NCBI GenBank assembly: GCA_003344405.1
Contig: NOWV01000001.1
Coordinates: 1,178,001-1,242,000, forward strand
Length of the DNA stretch: 64,000 nucleotides
DNA from: Trichoplax sp. H2
Lineage: Eukaryota > Placozoa > Uniplacotomia > Trichoplacea
Direction: 5' to 3'
In this document: positions 11,166-23,616 of the stretch, piece by piece
Layout of the letters: every line of letters starts with the position of its first letter
How positions within the stretch are numbered: the first letter of the stretch is position 1
The notes under the pieces: generated by a model
Database searches by the model: none
The model's input: the letters and a program-made list of their open reading frames with translations, nothing else
Told to the model about the DNA's origin: nothing
Translations under genes and position numbers: made by a program

Positions 11166-12539
11166 ATGCTGTTAAGACATCAAAACCCCGCTAAGGTTAT
11201 TTATAAGGCAGTCCAGTTTCTCCTTGCGGTAATTACTGTTGCAGCAAGCATACGTGCTGGGACTCCAAATATCGTGAAGGAAGGTGCGGACACATTGGTC
11301 AACAAAAATACTCATATTCCTACAGATTTACTTGGCAAGAAATGGTCTTATGTAACTGTTAGACCAGGTGTGCATATGTTTTGGTGGTACTATCCATGCA
11401 GAAACAGTTTCAAGACCAAAAGCCAACAAATACCATTAGTGATATGGTTACAAGGTGGGCCAGGAGAAGCTGCTAGTGGTATGGGAAATTTTTTAGAAAT
11501 TGGTCCGTATGATATGCATTGGCGTACTCGAAATACAACTTGGGCCAATAAAGTTCATTTATTATTTATTGATAGTCCTGTAGGGACAGGCTTTAGCTAC
11601 GCTGATAATTTATCGTTATATGCACGAGATGAGCACCAAATTGCTACCGATTTATTCTCAGTATTAAGAGATTTCTATAGCGCAGTACCAGATATGCATC
11701 AATTGCCCTTGTACATCTTTGGCCAGTCCTACGGTGGTAAAATGGCAGTTTCATTTGCATCTTTACTAACGCAAGCCATTGCTGATACTAGAATCCAATG
11801 TAATCTTACTGGAATCGGCCTATTCGATCCATTAATATCGCCTATAGATACTGTGACATCCTATATTGATTATTACAAAGCTTTCTCTTTAATGGATGAC
11901 AATGAAGCTAAATTGGCTCATGAATACGTTTATAAAATTACCCAATTAATCAATAAACAACAATTTGATCAAGCATCCACAACTTTAATACAATTGCTTA
12001 CGTATATCGTAGATGCTACTGGTCTAGTTGATGTCTATAATGTACTTCGACATGTTGATCATAATCCATTTACACCATCTCATCGTATCAACAATAGTAG
12101 TGAAGAAGTATTATTATCACAATTGATGAATGGCCCAATAAGGAACGCATTAGGCAACATACCTCAAAATTTAACCTGGTATCCTGGCAATGGTCAAGTC
12201 TATCAAATATTAGGAAACGACATCATGCAATCAGTTACCGATAAAATAGATGGCCTACTAAGTGATAATATAACAGTTGCTGTCTTTACTGGCCAATTTG
12301 ATGGTTTAACTAATACCATCGGCACACAAGCATGGATAGATAAACTAAAGTGGTCAGATTTGTATCAATATCAGCAAATTGATAAAGTACCAATATATGA
12401 TCAGGATAATATCATAGCATTTACTAAGAACTATAAGCAATTTTCCTATCATTGGATACTAAATGCTGGCCATTATGCAATTAGAGACGCTCCTGATACT
12501 ACATTTACACTTTTCCAAAAAGTTATTGGTGTTCTTTAA
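11166..12539 (+). CDS. Serine carboxypeptidase, secreted SCPEP1-like paralogue
   Basis: Intronless 457-residue S10 family protein, paralogous to the gene at 3262 (shared WSYVTVRPGVHMF, LQGGPG, GNFLEIGP, FIDSPVGTGFSYADN, SYGGKM and QLMNGPIRNALG). The triad is present: Ser188 (GQSYGGK), Asp379 (TGQFDGL) and His436 (NAGHYAI). Unlike its neighbour it begins with a short basic segment and a hydrophobic stretch (about residues 13-28) ending in small residues, like a cleavable signal peptide. The conserved GGPGGSS after the oxyanion glycines reads GGPGEAAS, and GDSWISP reads FDPLISP. Substrate preference or activity may therefore differ. The absence of introns, in a region where other genes have up to 19 exons, is notable. 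Confidence 0.9.
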   Translation: MLLRHQNPAKVIYKAVQFLLAVITVAASIRAGTPNIVKEGADTLVNKNTHIPTDLLGKKWSYVTVRPGVHMFWWYYPCRNSFKTKSQQIPLVIWLQGGPGEAASGMGNFLEIGPYDMHWRTRNTTWANKVHLLFIDSPVGTGFSYADNLSLYARDEHQIATDLFSVLRDFYSAVPDMHQLPLYIFGQSYGGKMAVSFASLLTQAIADTRIQCNLTGIGLFDPLISPIDTVTSYIDYYKAFSLMDDNEAKLAHEYVYKITQLINKQQFDQASTTLIQLLTYIVDATGLVDVYNVLRHVDHNPFTPSHRINNSSEEVLLSQLMNGPIRNALGNIPQNLTWYPGNGQVYQILGNDIMQSVTDKIDGLLSDNITVAVFTGQFDGLTNTIGTQAWIDKLKWSDLYQYQQIDKVPIYDQDNIIAFTKNYKQFSYHWILNAGHYAIRDAPDTTFTLFQKVIGVL

Positions 12540-14093
12540 TTTGCCGATTTATTATTTAAATGCTGATTGATCATTATTCGTTATGGGATAGATCCGATAA
12601 CCTCATCAATTGTTAGCAAGATTATACACTTTCAAGTCCGTCAGAAAAATAGATTGTATTCTTGATTATTTCTCTCGCTCATTTATACTTTCTTAAAGGA
12701 GATGACTTGCATAATTCTTTATTCCGCCCTTTGATTGATATTTTAAATTATGATGTTTTTTCTGAAAGTTACTATACCTCACTACAAAGTACAATTATAT
12801 TAGATACAGATTATTATGCAGCTACGATGTAGCTTAAATAATATTCTTGGCCATTAACTCAACCACGTACAACTTTAGTCTAATGATTGCGAATATCCTT
12901 ATTGATATGCTTTCTTTACAACTTACAGCTTCTTAAGTAGGATCTAATCTAATTTCAAAATACGAAATAGAAGAAAATATTGTCACTGTGTTAGTTGGTA
13001 TATTGGTTAATTACTATGGAGTAGCACAGATATGAATGATAATTTTACTTAATTTTATGTAGGCTGTCGTTGCGCTAACAAGGCACTAAAAATTAGAATT
13101 GTAATTGCTTGCTTTCCCGAAATCATTACTATAGGAAGTATTACACAAAATCATAATTATTAAATATTATTAACGACTTAGATCAATTACTGCTAGAGTA
13201 ATAATATCTGGATTTCATTCGTTATAAAGTAACCGTCATATTTTTATACATGGTGTTGTAGGGCTTTAATTAAAATGGGAAGACTGACTTTACAGTAATA
13301 AATAAATAGCTACATTTAATTAATATACATATATAGCCATGTTATAAAGAAATAAGTTTAAAACTTTCCCTAGATCTAGGCTACATAGTGATCAAAATTA
13401 AAACTTACTTCATGTGTTAAATATGTATTAACTACCGCTACAGTAATTGCAAATTAAATTATATTTATACCTACACTGCTTGATGTTGGCTACATTCTGA
13501 AACTAAGCATTTATATTAATCTTTGCGTCAGCATTTGCAAACTCTACGACGCAAGGATTTTATTGACAATATGATAGTAACTTTACAGCAAGACTATATT
13601 ATACAAAACTCTACAGCAATATTATATTCAAGAATCAGGTCGTCCACGAATAATGCTGAATTACATTTGTGTATAATGCTTAAGTATATAGAAAGATATT
13701 CGACGGATAATATAAGTATAACAGAATATAATTTTAGTAGGAAGCCTAATAGCATAATTTAGAATGATCGTAATTTAAAGTCGCATTCTTTCCCTAATGT
13801 AGGAAAATGAGAATAATTTACTATCAAATATATTATAGCACATGGCATCAGATTTAATTGATAAAAAGCGCGATTAGATAATGCTATCCTTTGTAGGAAT
13901 ATACTGTATATGTCAGGTCTGTGAGTACTTAATGATAGAATCTTCGGCCATAAAATATTGGCCGAATTAAATATTATCAAATCATATAGATACATACAGT
14001 CCATGACAGTTTTATACAAGTAAGCTTCTATAAAGGAAGGCTGTATAACATTCTTATTGCTATGAATACGTAACACAAAATCTTTCCGTGATT
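12540..14093. other. Intergenic, convergent 3' ends
   Basis: AT-rich DNA between the 3' end of the carboxypeptidase gene (+) and the 3' end of the SSX2IP-like gene (-). Two open frames of 79 and 105 codons here have no family motifs and biased AT composition. I regard them as chance or UTR sequence. Confidence 0.55.
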
Positions 14094-17000
14094 TTATCCC
14101 TGAAATAAGTTGACTCGATTACAATCGGTTGTTCCATTGTTTTTCGGTGATTCTTGCACCGGAGCGAGACTACTGCCCGTTTGGGTTTGATCATCACTAG
14201 GACTTTGTTCTACACCAGAATCCACACTATTGATATATAACGTATTGAATGTAAATTAGTGCTAAATTTATGTCATATCAATAATTTAATTCAGTTGGAG
14301 TCCAGCAAATATATAAATCATACACACTTTGTCGCGTGACCAGCAATTTCAGTGTCTATAAATTTATATAATTCAGATGTAGAGGGAGTCTTGATTTTGT
14401 AGCGATCGTAACTAGCCTTTCCGGCAACCGGTGTGGATAAGTCTTACGAAAACGATTTTGAAAATGATTTTATAGCTTCAATAACTTAAATTGTTCATAG
14501 CATAATGCAAAAGTACAACATGGCATTGAAAGCTGACGTATTTTAATTATAATTACTTTATATTAATAATAGTCCCATACCTTGTGATTTCTCAAATGAT
14601 AGAGGAGATGCACCAATTTGTGCCTCTAATAAAGCCACTCGATCACTTTCGAATTCTTTTCGCTAACCAAATATAAATATATCATCAGCTAATCATATCG
14701 ATATAGTAAAAATGTAAAGGGAAAGCTTGAAAATTTATTTTATTACCTCGCGGTTTAATTTGACGGCAGCTTCTGCCACAAGAGCCCTTTCCTTCTCAAG
14801 AGATTCCTTCTGCTTTCGTAATTCAGCCTTTAAATTCTCGACCTCCTCCTTCTCTGCATATAAAAGCGACTCATTCTGGAATAGTAACAATATATCTAAA
14901 ATGAGTTAATGCTAATTAAACTATCGATTTCAAATTGTACACGAAATTAAAAATTTACCAAGACATGGGTATCGTTCTTGATATCACTCTGAGCATTTTG
15001 GAATTCCTGCAGTTGTATGTAACATGATATTATATTGTAAAAGATTTTGAGAATTTGATAATAGCATCATAAAAGATCCTTGACGTACATGAATAACTTT
15101 GTCTCGCTCCGATATTTTTAATAAACATTCCTGCAATTCCAGTTTTAGACTATCGATTTCATTCACATTGGCATCTAAATTTTGACCAGCAGTGTCTTCA
15201 AGAGATAGTAAATAAGTTTAACGTATTAAAAACATTAGAAGTATTTATAGTGATTGCCATCAATAAAGACTGTAATTAGTAATTAGAAGAAACCTATCGT
15301 TTGTTTAAGGGATGACAAAATAGCTTTATCAAAGTTATCCCACATATTCTGGAGAGTAGTTTCAATAGCTATAAATGAAAGATTCAAGATGTTAGAATCA
15401 AGATCAAAATTGTAACTAAGACTGGTATGTTATGGCAATTCACTTACTATCCCTTGACATCTCAAGTGGTAATTGAAAAATACCGTCAGGTAAAATATTT
15501 GGGTCCAACTGCTGCAAATTTTCGTCTGCAGCTTCTGCAAGATTGTGCTGAAAGAAAAGCGCACTTTTACTATTTGCTCAAATCACATACATAGACGATG
15601 ATGATGCTACCTTTCCTTCGAATTTCCATTGTAGTCGTACTAAATTGCTATATATACTATTGGCAAAGTCCCGATAAGTACTATTTTCCATTATCAGATC
15701 CTACGTCAAAAAGTGTTAAAATTAGTAAAAGTAAATGCCTTTATCTCACATTTTGAATCCTATAAAAATTTATAGCTTACTTTTACTTTATCTTCGTATC
15801 CACACACGATTGATTGGTACATTTCTTCATCATCCCTGTACAGTAGGAATAACATTACAACTTAAAATAACCCGATAAATGGACTTAGAGAATGACATAA
15901 TTTGAATACTGGTAAAATTATCGTTCATACTTAGCCTTGGTCTTCCATACAGCACGTTTACCGTTAGGATTCTGCAGTGAGTTTAGAACATCCATGCCAG
16001 CTTTTTTTGCTTGATTTTTGTCTGACATGAACTGAGTTTGATTAAAGAATGGCCGTATATTTTATAAGATTAAATATTGTATCGTGATTTGATATTAATT
16101 TTTGAATGAGTAGAAGTCATGTCATATCTTACGACGTTTAATCTCTCTTTTAGTCTTGTATTAATTTTTTCCATTTTATTCATTTCCTTTTTTTGCTGAT
16201 TTTTTATATACTGTACGTTGCTTCTTAATTTCTTCAGCTTTAATCAATTTCATATAAGAATGAAAATGTAAGATACTCGTATATACATGCAGTAGTTCAT
16301 AATTACATGTGTACAGTATATACGTGGACATTACAAAAATGATCGGAGATTAAATTTGAATCAACTCTTCATCAATATTAAATATGTGACCTTGCGTAGC
16401 TCAAAGAATTTTAATAATTGAAATCTCCATACCTCATCCTTTTCACCTTTTAATTTACTATTCAACGACTTAATTTTCTCTTCTAACTGTCGATTTTGCT
16501 CGCTAATGCTTTGATTTTCTCGCAACGATTTGTCGAGTTCGTCCTATTGCAACGAAAAGTCACTATAAGAACTAGCACGATAGTGTAATAGATTTTATTA
16601 AGTTATGGGTAAAAACATGGTAACTACGTCAATCAGCAGCAAAATCGGAGCATGTCTACAAAATGAAATGTTTGATTTTGTGCATACTAACCAATAAACA
16701 GAATTATCAGTATCTTTACCTTGTATAGTTTTTGACTTCTTTGAGCGGTTTGCATATCACTATTGCTTCGCAATAGTCTGAAATTATTAAGACGACGAAC
16801 TTTTTTAGTGCAATAGATGGTAGTGCATACTCTAATTATCGAAGCGCTAGATACTTAAGTTAACACATGATTACAGTATTAGATCGACATTCGCATAGGT
16901 GCAGCGTGGAATAAATCAATATAGGAATAAGTAATATGATTATAGATTAAATTGCATAATTATGCATTTAGTAACCTCATACAGTAATAGGATATATGAC

Positions 17001-17645
17001 ATGTCATAGGAACTTAACTAATAATTAATTGTATTATTTATATATTATTATCGTTACTTGTCTTGGAGATCTTCTCTAATTTTCATATCATGACGATGTT
17101 GTTGTAGTAATACATATAAGTGATTCAATAATTCAATGGTTAAAGTACGCGAATTTTCTGATGACGCTTGTAGGGCCTGAAATCCATGTACTTGTAATTC
17201 CTAGAAAAGTGTATTAAAATGGAGAATTAATCTTATCTTATTACCCTAACCTATCCATGAATATCATCCTTATCAACTGCATTACAATATATATCAAAGA
17301 AAATCTTATGTAGCTGGAAGCCTAAAAGAGGTCAAACTGTGTCAATTTGAAAAATACAACTCATTTAATGAACAGAATAGTAATAGTTCTGAGGCACTAC
17401 TGTACTTTATCCATGAACAAGTGAGACACTGCAGTATCAGCAGGTACGGTTTCTAATGGAAATAGCTCAAGTTTAGTCATGCTAAAGTAATTTGTACACT
17501 GAGTTACGTTGTAGTGATTCCTAGTTAAATGATGATAAAATTTCATCCATACCTGGTTCATATACGTTATACAGTCGTTAACGTTATCATCACCGGAACA
17601 AAACCGATTTTCTTTTTCTTCTTTTAATGCATAAAATGATTCCAT
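14094..17645 (-). CDS. SSX2IP: Afadin/alpha-actinin-binding protein (ADIP/SSX2IP) homologue
   Basis: Sixteen exons on the minus strand in consistent phase: 17645-17553, 17200-17058, 16777-16720, 16543-16433, 16237-16133, 16031-15931, 15835-15781, 15700-15611, 15547-15448, 15368-15294, 15195-15089, 15006-14959, 14875-14747, 14662-14581, 14442-14328, 14226-14094. They give 514 residues (human 614). Diagnostic stretches are FCSGDDNVNDCITYMNQ near the start, AMDIL-like GMDVLNSLQNPNGKR with VWKTKAKDDEEMYQSI, MWDNFDKAILSSLKQTI, a long charged coiled coil, and KTPSTSELYKF near the end. All match human ADIP in order. Vertebrate SSX2IP links afadin and alpha-actinin at junctions and organises centrosomal microtubules and ciliary satellites. 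The start is the only upstream ATG in frame. A repeat of the TACTG type lies about 640 bp upstream. Confidence 0.88.
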
Positions 17646-19872
17646 GTTTGTTGTTTCAAGTTCTTCCTTTACCGAAATACGTATGTGATTCAATTGCGAG
17701 TAAACTACGATCGAGTAATATAGTATGTTATCAATTTCACCAATGATATCTAATTTACGCTATCGAAGACAATACGCCTTTGACTTTACTATTCTGTGCC
17801 AGTCAGCAAAAGGTAGATACGTATTTAGCAGCAACTAAAATAAGTCCGGTTATGATTGATTACAAATCAGCACCAGAATATTCGAGTTCAAGGCGTGAAA
17901 AATAACAAGCGAACATTTAACTTTGATACGTCGATGAATGCACAGTCAGTTCTAGCCTTGATTCATCGAATAGTAAGTATCCAGTACACTTCCTAGTGCT
18001 TCTAATCGAAATCCGACAGGCTCTTAGTGTAATAAATCATTTACAGTTAATAATATTCTTCCTAGTTTGCTGGTTGTGAGTGATGCAGATTAATTGATTT
18101 ATTTACTAAATTAGCAACCGTAACAAATTTGAAATATTGCAAACCGATGTTACGGATATGCGCATGCTCGTGTCAGGTCGCTAAGTAGTTGTTTTCGTCT
18201 ACGATCATGTATCCGCTGGTGCATTCTCTATGACGTTATAGCCAGTTTGGGTACTTTCCCTGCGAAGATGTTACGCCGTGTATACTGCATTACACGCCAA
18301 TACACGGTATACAGTAACTGTAATCACTCGGCCATCCACCAGTACTGTACTAGTGTACAGTATGGAAAGTGTCGAGCTAGGGGTCTAAAGGGGGCGCGCA
18401 CCATTGTTAGCCATGTTTTGAAATTTTTCCTTCGCAATCTATAAAATGTCTCTTGCTCGATGCTTTACTTTGTCGTGTCTGTAATAAAATTCATGAGCCA
18501 ACAGGAATAAGCTTTCTCCACTTCATATATGGATATGCAAAAAGTGACAGCATGAACTAGTATTTTCTCCTTCAACAGCAGACGGCATGACTGCAGTAGA
18601 ATGAAATGTCGTGTTTTCATTCCACAGCTCTAAACAAAAAGGAAAACTGCTCTTCTAAACGTTACATTATGCGAGTATATAACTAATTACTTAAAGACGG
18701 AGAGCTTTAAGTATGTAGCCTACTTTTTGTTGGAAAGCTCGTTTGCATGCCCGTGATAGGATGTGACTAGTTCAATATTATTCTCGGAGGCTCACGTAGA
18801 TGCAGGAAGGAGTCAATGACTGTGAGTATAGGAATATGCATTAGTTTTTGATTGCATCTTCATTCAGCGTTGAGGTGCAACCGCGATAGGCACTCATCCA
18901 TTTACATTTTATTTTATCTTACACTTGGATCAGTATAGTCAATTCTTGGGCTTGTACTATTGGAAATATTTCTGTAAATGTAGAGTTAACCGTAGAGCAC
19001 ATTCACATTCGGCTTGAACTAACCAATTTAAGATAAAAATAAAAAGTGTATGTCTTTTCCTTCTATCATTTTCAACTTTCTTTAGCAGAACAGAGTTGCT
19101 TATTTACTCCTATTCGATTTAAACTCCTAATGAAATTAATGAAAACTACAATGCGGGTGCCATCTGAATACAGTATAATAAACGTACAGATTATTTTGGT
19201 CTAAAAGCGGAATCATTCCTTTCAGATTTGTTAACCTTGTCACTATAGCGGATGCTATATAAAAGCTGTAAACACATTTAGATAATTGAAGTAATTTTTT
19301 CTAGTTAATGCATCGTAGATCGAACCTCTGACACCCCTAATGCATCCTACCCTAAGATATATGTAGATAGCAAAAAGTACCGCAGGAGACATCTATTAAA
19401 TCTTTAGAATTTATCACGGGTTAGTAACAATACTAGAATGCCTTTGCAATGATTCAGTAATGAAGCTGAAAGTAAGTTTAAAATAAGTTTAATAAATGTG
19501 AAAAAAAGATAATTTAGGTTGCTATATAGGTCCAAAAGGTATATGGGCTTGAGGTTTATTTCTAAACTTCCATAAACTTTTTTTATTTCTAAAAGACCAA
19601 ATTTTCGATCAATTTATCATCATTTAAAGAAAATGAATATCATAATTTTCTCTGCATTAAATTGGCATGTACGTAAAATATGAACAATCCGAGGTACATC
19701 TTCTCGTAAAATAATGATTCTGTGTGATTCTTTATGTAAATGCTTGTAACTTTGAGGCTCTATCAGGCATGATACATAACTCCGAGCTTGCAGCTCGTTC
19801 GCAAGACCATCATTTCGAATCTTATAGTGCATTTGCCAGAGCATTGGAAGAAACGAAAGCAAACTTTTGATA
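17646..19872. other. Intergenic between SSX2IP (5' end) and DBT (3' end)
   Basis: Contains the presumed promoter of the SSX2IP-like gene at its left side and a palindromic repeat at about 18280-18366. No exon with family motifs was recognised. The open frames at 18247-18444 and 19620-19862 are repeat-derived or antisense to UTR. Confidence 0.55.
18280..18366. repeat. TACTG/TACAG-type palindromic repeat
   Basis: GTATACTGCATTACACGCC, CGGTATACAGTAACTG and CAGTACTGTACTAGTGTACA are a short diverged example of the repeat class seen in the divergent promoters at 23, 31 and 48 kb. It lies upstream of the SSX2IP-like gene. Confidence 0.65.
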
Positions 19873-22840
19873 TTATTTGAGGTGCATTAGCATTAAGTGA
19901 GGATTTTCTACGAAAGACTTCCAAAGATTGGAAAAACGGGCCATCACAGCTCCTTCAATAATGCGATGATCTGCAGACCAGCTAACGTTCATTAATTTAG
20001 CTTCATGCACTTGTCCACTCTCATTGAATCTTGGAACAACCTGCCATTAGAATAACAGTTTAAAAAGAACATAGATAAATAATACAGTGGTTGCAGACAT
20101 GACAAAAACGTTTATAAAATTAGAAATACCTGTGTTCGGCCGAAAGCACCAATAACCACTTGCGGAGTCAGTATAACAGGATGTGAATAGGTACCTCCAA
20201 TCTAAAGAGATGTATCAATTACAAACGTTAGAATTTGTGATTACTTTAATTGGCAAACTATATTCTATTCCAGCTTTGACAAAAAAATGTTACGACTATA
20301 CACGTACAGATCCAATGTTAGACAAGGTAAATGTACCACCAGATAAATCATCCACTCCAAGTTTTCCAGCCATGCCTAATTCTCTTAGTCTGCTAAATTC
20401 TAATGACACGTCGACAAGTGATAATTCCTAGAAAAGAGTGTGCATCATTTGGCTATTCCTACGGTTCTTACCAGATTTTAAAGATTTATTTCATACTCTA
20501 TCTCGGTACCTGAACATTCTTGATATTCGGTACAATTAAGCCTTGTTCAGAATCCATAGCGAAGCCAACATTGTGAGAACTCTAACAACAATAACATGAT
20601 ATCGAGTCAGAAGCCATAAATTAAGAGTAATTTTTGATATTCATACCTTATATATAATATTTTCACAGTTTTCGTCAACGCTGCTATTTAAAATTGGAAA
20701 TTCTTTTAGAGCAAGCGACGCCGCCTAAAGTGAAAGTAATAAGAGTTGTATAAATACTATTTACTTCATCAAGGAAGCAGAGAAAAGAGAACTGCGAATC
20801 TACCTTAATGAAAAAAGGCATCATTCCTATTGGAGTACTACCGCTTTGTTTCCATTTTGCGATTAAGCTGAAAGGGATTCGATAAAATAAAAAATCGATG
20901 TATTCTACTCTCAAGGGTAATAGTTAAGAACTGTATTTTCATACTTACTCAGATAAGGCATTCATAGAGATTTCATCACAATATCCAAACTGAGGAACTT
21001 TCAATGATTCGGTCATGGTTTTAACCATAGCCTTGCGAATTCCACGTATGGGAACAGGAACACCATCGTCAATGGGCGATTGCTTAGGAGTCGGTTTCGA
21101 CGAAATAGGCGCTGGTTCTTTAACGGTTTCTGAATGATATAATGTGTGCATTAACATTGCGAATTAGATTACGATCTTTGTTTGTAATACTGCAAAATTT
21201 TCATTTCCCTCGATGATTACTATCGTAACTTACCTGAAGCTTGTGGTTGTTCAAGATATCGAAGCATATCTTCTTTTAAGACTCTCCCATCTTTTCCTGT
21301 AGCGGGTACTTTTGCCAGATCAATCTAAAATCAAATATGAGACTTTAAATTATCGCATAGAAATGCTATTACAATTGTTCTAGCAGTACTGACTTTATTT
21401 TCCATAGCAATTTTGCGAACAGCAGGAGTTGCTAACACCTTGTCAATGTTGAGATTGGCAGCTTCCACCTAGCGAAATAGATAATAACATCAGTTGACGC
21501 CCATGAGAGTAGAGTAGAGTAGAAGTGATGGAGGAATTTTAGTATTGGTGAGTTATTGGTTGGAAACTTTTGTTCATTACGGTTACTTTGTAAAGCGTAG
21601 ACTATTCAATAGAACTTTTAGTGTTTCCAAACTACTTCAAGTTGATTATTTTCATTAATACCTTCCTGGACTGGGTTGCCTCTTTCGGGGTAGAATCCTG
21701 CTGTTCTGGAGTACTTTGAATGCCTTCTGAGTCGGCTGCATCATCATTTAATTCAATGTCAATTAGTGGAGTACCGACATTTGCGATATCATCAACCTCG
21801 TAGTAGAGTTTTGTAACAATTCCATCGTAGCGACTTGTGATTGTTACAGAGGCCTATCATTGCAAATAATTCATGTTAATCACTAAAGCATCACTGTAGG
21901 ACAATAAGTTTGGTTTTCTAGAGACACCATCATAGGCTGACCTTGTCACTTTGCACTTCGCATACATTATCAAACTGTGCAACAGGATCGCCAACTTTAA
22001 CAAACCTAAATTATTCCATTTATGAAAAGCGTAACTTATAATTTGCCAGCATTGAATCGATACGCAAAATAGATTAATATGACGGATTCATTTTTTCATG
22101 TAGAATTACCATTCTTTGATACTGACTTCGGTGATACCTTCACCGATGTCCGATAAATTGAAGGCAATAACCTTTCCCAACGAGGCTGTCAATAAAGTAG
22201 AGAGTGGATAAATAAATGTGTTTTATATTTACTGAAATGCAAGATATCAAGATATAGTTTCTTATCCAATTGTAGCCTATCCTCTATCTCGTATGCTCAA
22301 TCTGGCTTGGTTTTATCGTCTACTGTAATCGATCTACAGTACCTACACGGGCTTGTGTCAGAAATTTTCTTAACTAGTTTGCGGTGCCTACCTGTAGAAA
22401 TGCGCAACTGTCTTGACGAAATAGCGTTGAATGGATTGCATAAAGTCTTGCCACTATCGCGTATGCTCTACAACATGCAACAGATGATCATCGTCATAAA
22501 ACTAAGATTCCATCATGATTTCGTTATCCTCTATAGTCACTATCCATTGCTTAAAATTAGATTAGCAGAATTGGTATCAAGAGAACTAACCGTAGCGAGA
22601 GACTTTGTCGACGTGCAGCTATGGTTGATGAATGGGCATGACGATGTTAAAGTCCTACAAGCTCGACGAGCAGCTGGCCCCACTGACAGTCGCTATTTCA
22701 AATAATCAAAATGATAGACAGTCTTATACAATTCGTCTGTAGCTAATCATTCAAGATTGGCCTACCCTATTTCAACTTACAGCGGGCAAATGGCTAGGCA
22801 ATCGTCGGATGACTAGACGACTAGAGAGTAAAGCAGCCAT
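19873..22840 (-). CDS. DBT: Branched-chain alpha-keto acid dehydrogenase E2 (dihydrolipoyl transacylase)
   Basis: Fourteen minus-strand exons: 22840-22781, 22692-22587, 22185-22110, 22005-21942, 21853-21662, 21468-21394, 21324-21234, 21129-20949, 20867-20804, 20724-20647, 20581-20510, 20427-20308, 20201-20130, 20040-19873. They give 472 residues (human 482). The order is an Arg/Ser-rich mitochondrial presequence ([13 protein letters not shown]), a lipoyl domain ([12 protein letters not shown], lipoyl-lysine K102 in VQSDKAS), an E1/E3-binding domain ([14 protein letters not shown]) and a catalytic core ([54 protein letters not shown]). The catalytic HxxxDG signature reads HRIIEG (H442, E446). 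The second exon's donor is uncertain: the phase-consistent GTTCTC at 22586 was chosen over GTTAGT at 22590. It acts in valine, leucine and isoleucine breakdown in the matrix. Confidence 0.95.
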
Positions 22841-23616
22841 GGAGAAGATGAATTTTCCACCTTGGGAGACCACTCACGTATGTTGGTCATGGACAGGGGG
22901 TTATGGGTTGTGGTCGACTTATTACTCTACTGTCCCGAACAGCTCCTAGCTCAATACGCTTGCGTAGGATCATCATTAGCGTAGGCTGGAGGTTTCCCAT
23001 CGCTGTCTCAGTCGGTGCGGACACTGTACCATGTAACAGTGCAACAGCTGGTCTATTCCTGTAAGTTGTTGACTGTACTACGTTACTGTAGCCAGTTTGA
23101 TCACAGTACGTACAGTGTACAGTACAATCCAGTCCATCCCAATGATACTGTACCTTGTGCATAATAAGTTGTCACCTTCTCCCTTAAAAAGAGAATAAGC
23201 TCCTTGTTACTTTTTGGGGAGAAGGATGACAACTGCTATGTAAAGAGGATACCATTCTGATACTGTACTGTACAGTGTACAGTACTGTAGTCTCTGATGA
23301 AACGTACTGTACACTGTACAGTACTGTACTGTACTGTACTGTACTGTACTGTACACTGTACGCCCAATGTGTACAGTGTACAGTGTACAGTCTACAGTGA
23401 ATATGTACTTTGCACTGTATCCTTGTACTGTACTGTACTGTATAGCGTAGCGCGGTCGAAACGAGTCTAAACTACAGTACTGTACAGTACTATAGGCAAT
23501 GCAACATCAGCGATGTTGAGCTAGCTACTGCTATTTCCATCAAAATCCTTCATCTTTGAAGTGCGAGGTTGTCTGGCGATTGCTTGGCTTTTACAACAAG
23601 CTACAACAACTGTAAA
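22841..23616. promoter_or_regulatory. Shared 5' interval of divergent DBT and CWC27
   Basis: 776 bp separate the two start codons, which face outward. The interval should hold both promoters. It contains a large palindromic TACTG/TACAG repeat block (23060-23490) and no TATA box at a convincing place. No other gene was recognised. Confidence 0.6.
23060..23490. repeat. TACTG/TACAG-type palindromic repeat array
   Basis: Long uninterrupted runs such as TACTGTACTGTACTGTAC and GTGTACAGTGTACAGTGTAC alternate with single-copy spacers. Because the units are partly self-complementary, either strand could fold into hairpins. It occupies the middle of the DBT-CWC27 divergent promoter. Confidence 0.9.

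Noticed and set aside
13523-14076. Two short open frames (79 and 105 codons)
   Set aside because: AT-driven composition, no motif, located in 3' flanks of neighbouring genes.
22307-22705. 132-codon plus-strand open frame
   Set aside because: It begins at TTG, lies antisense to the second DBT exon (22692-22587) and has no family motif.
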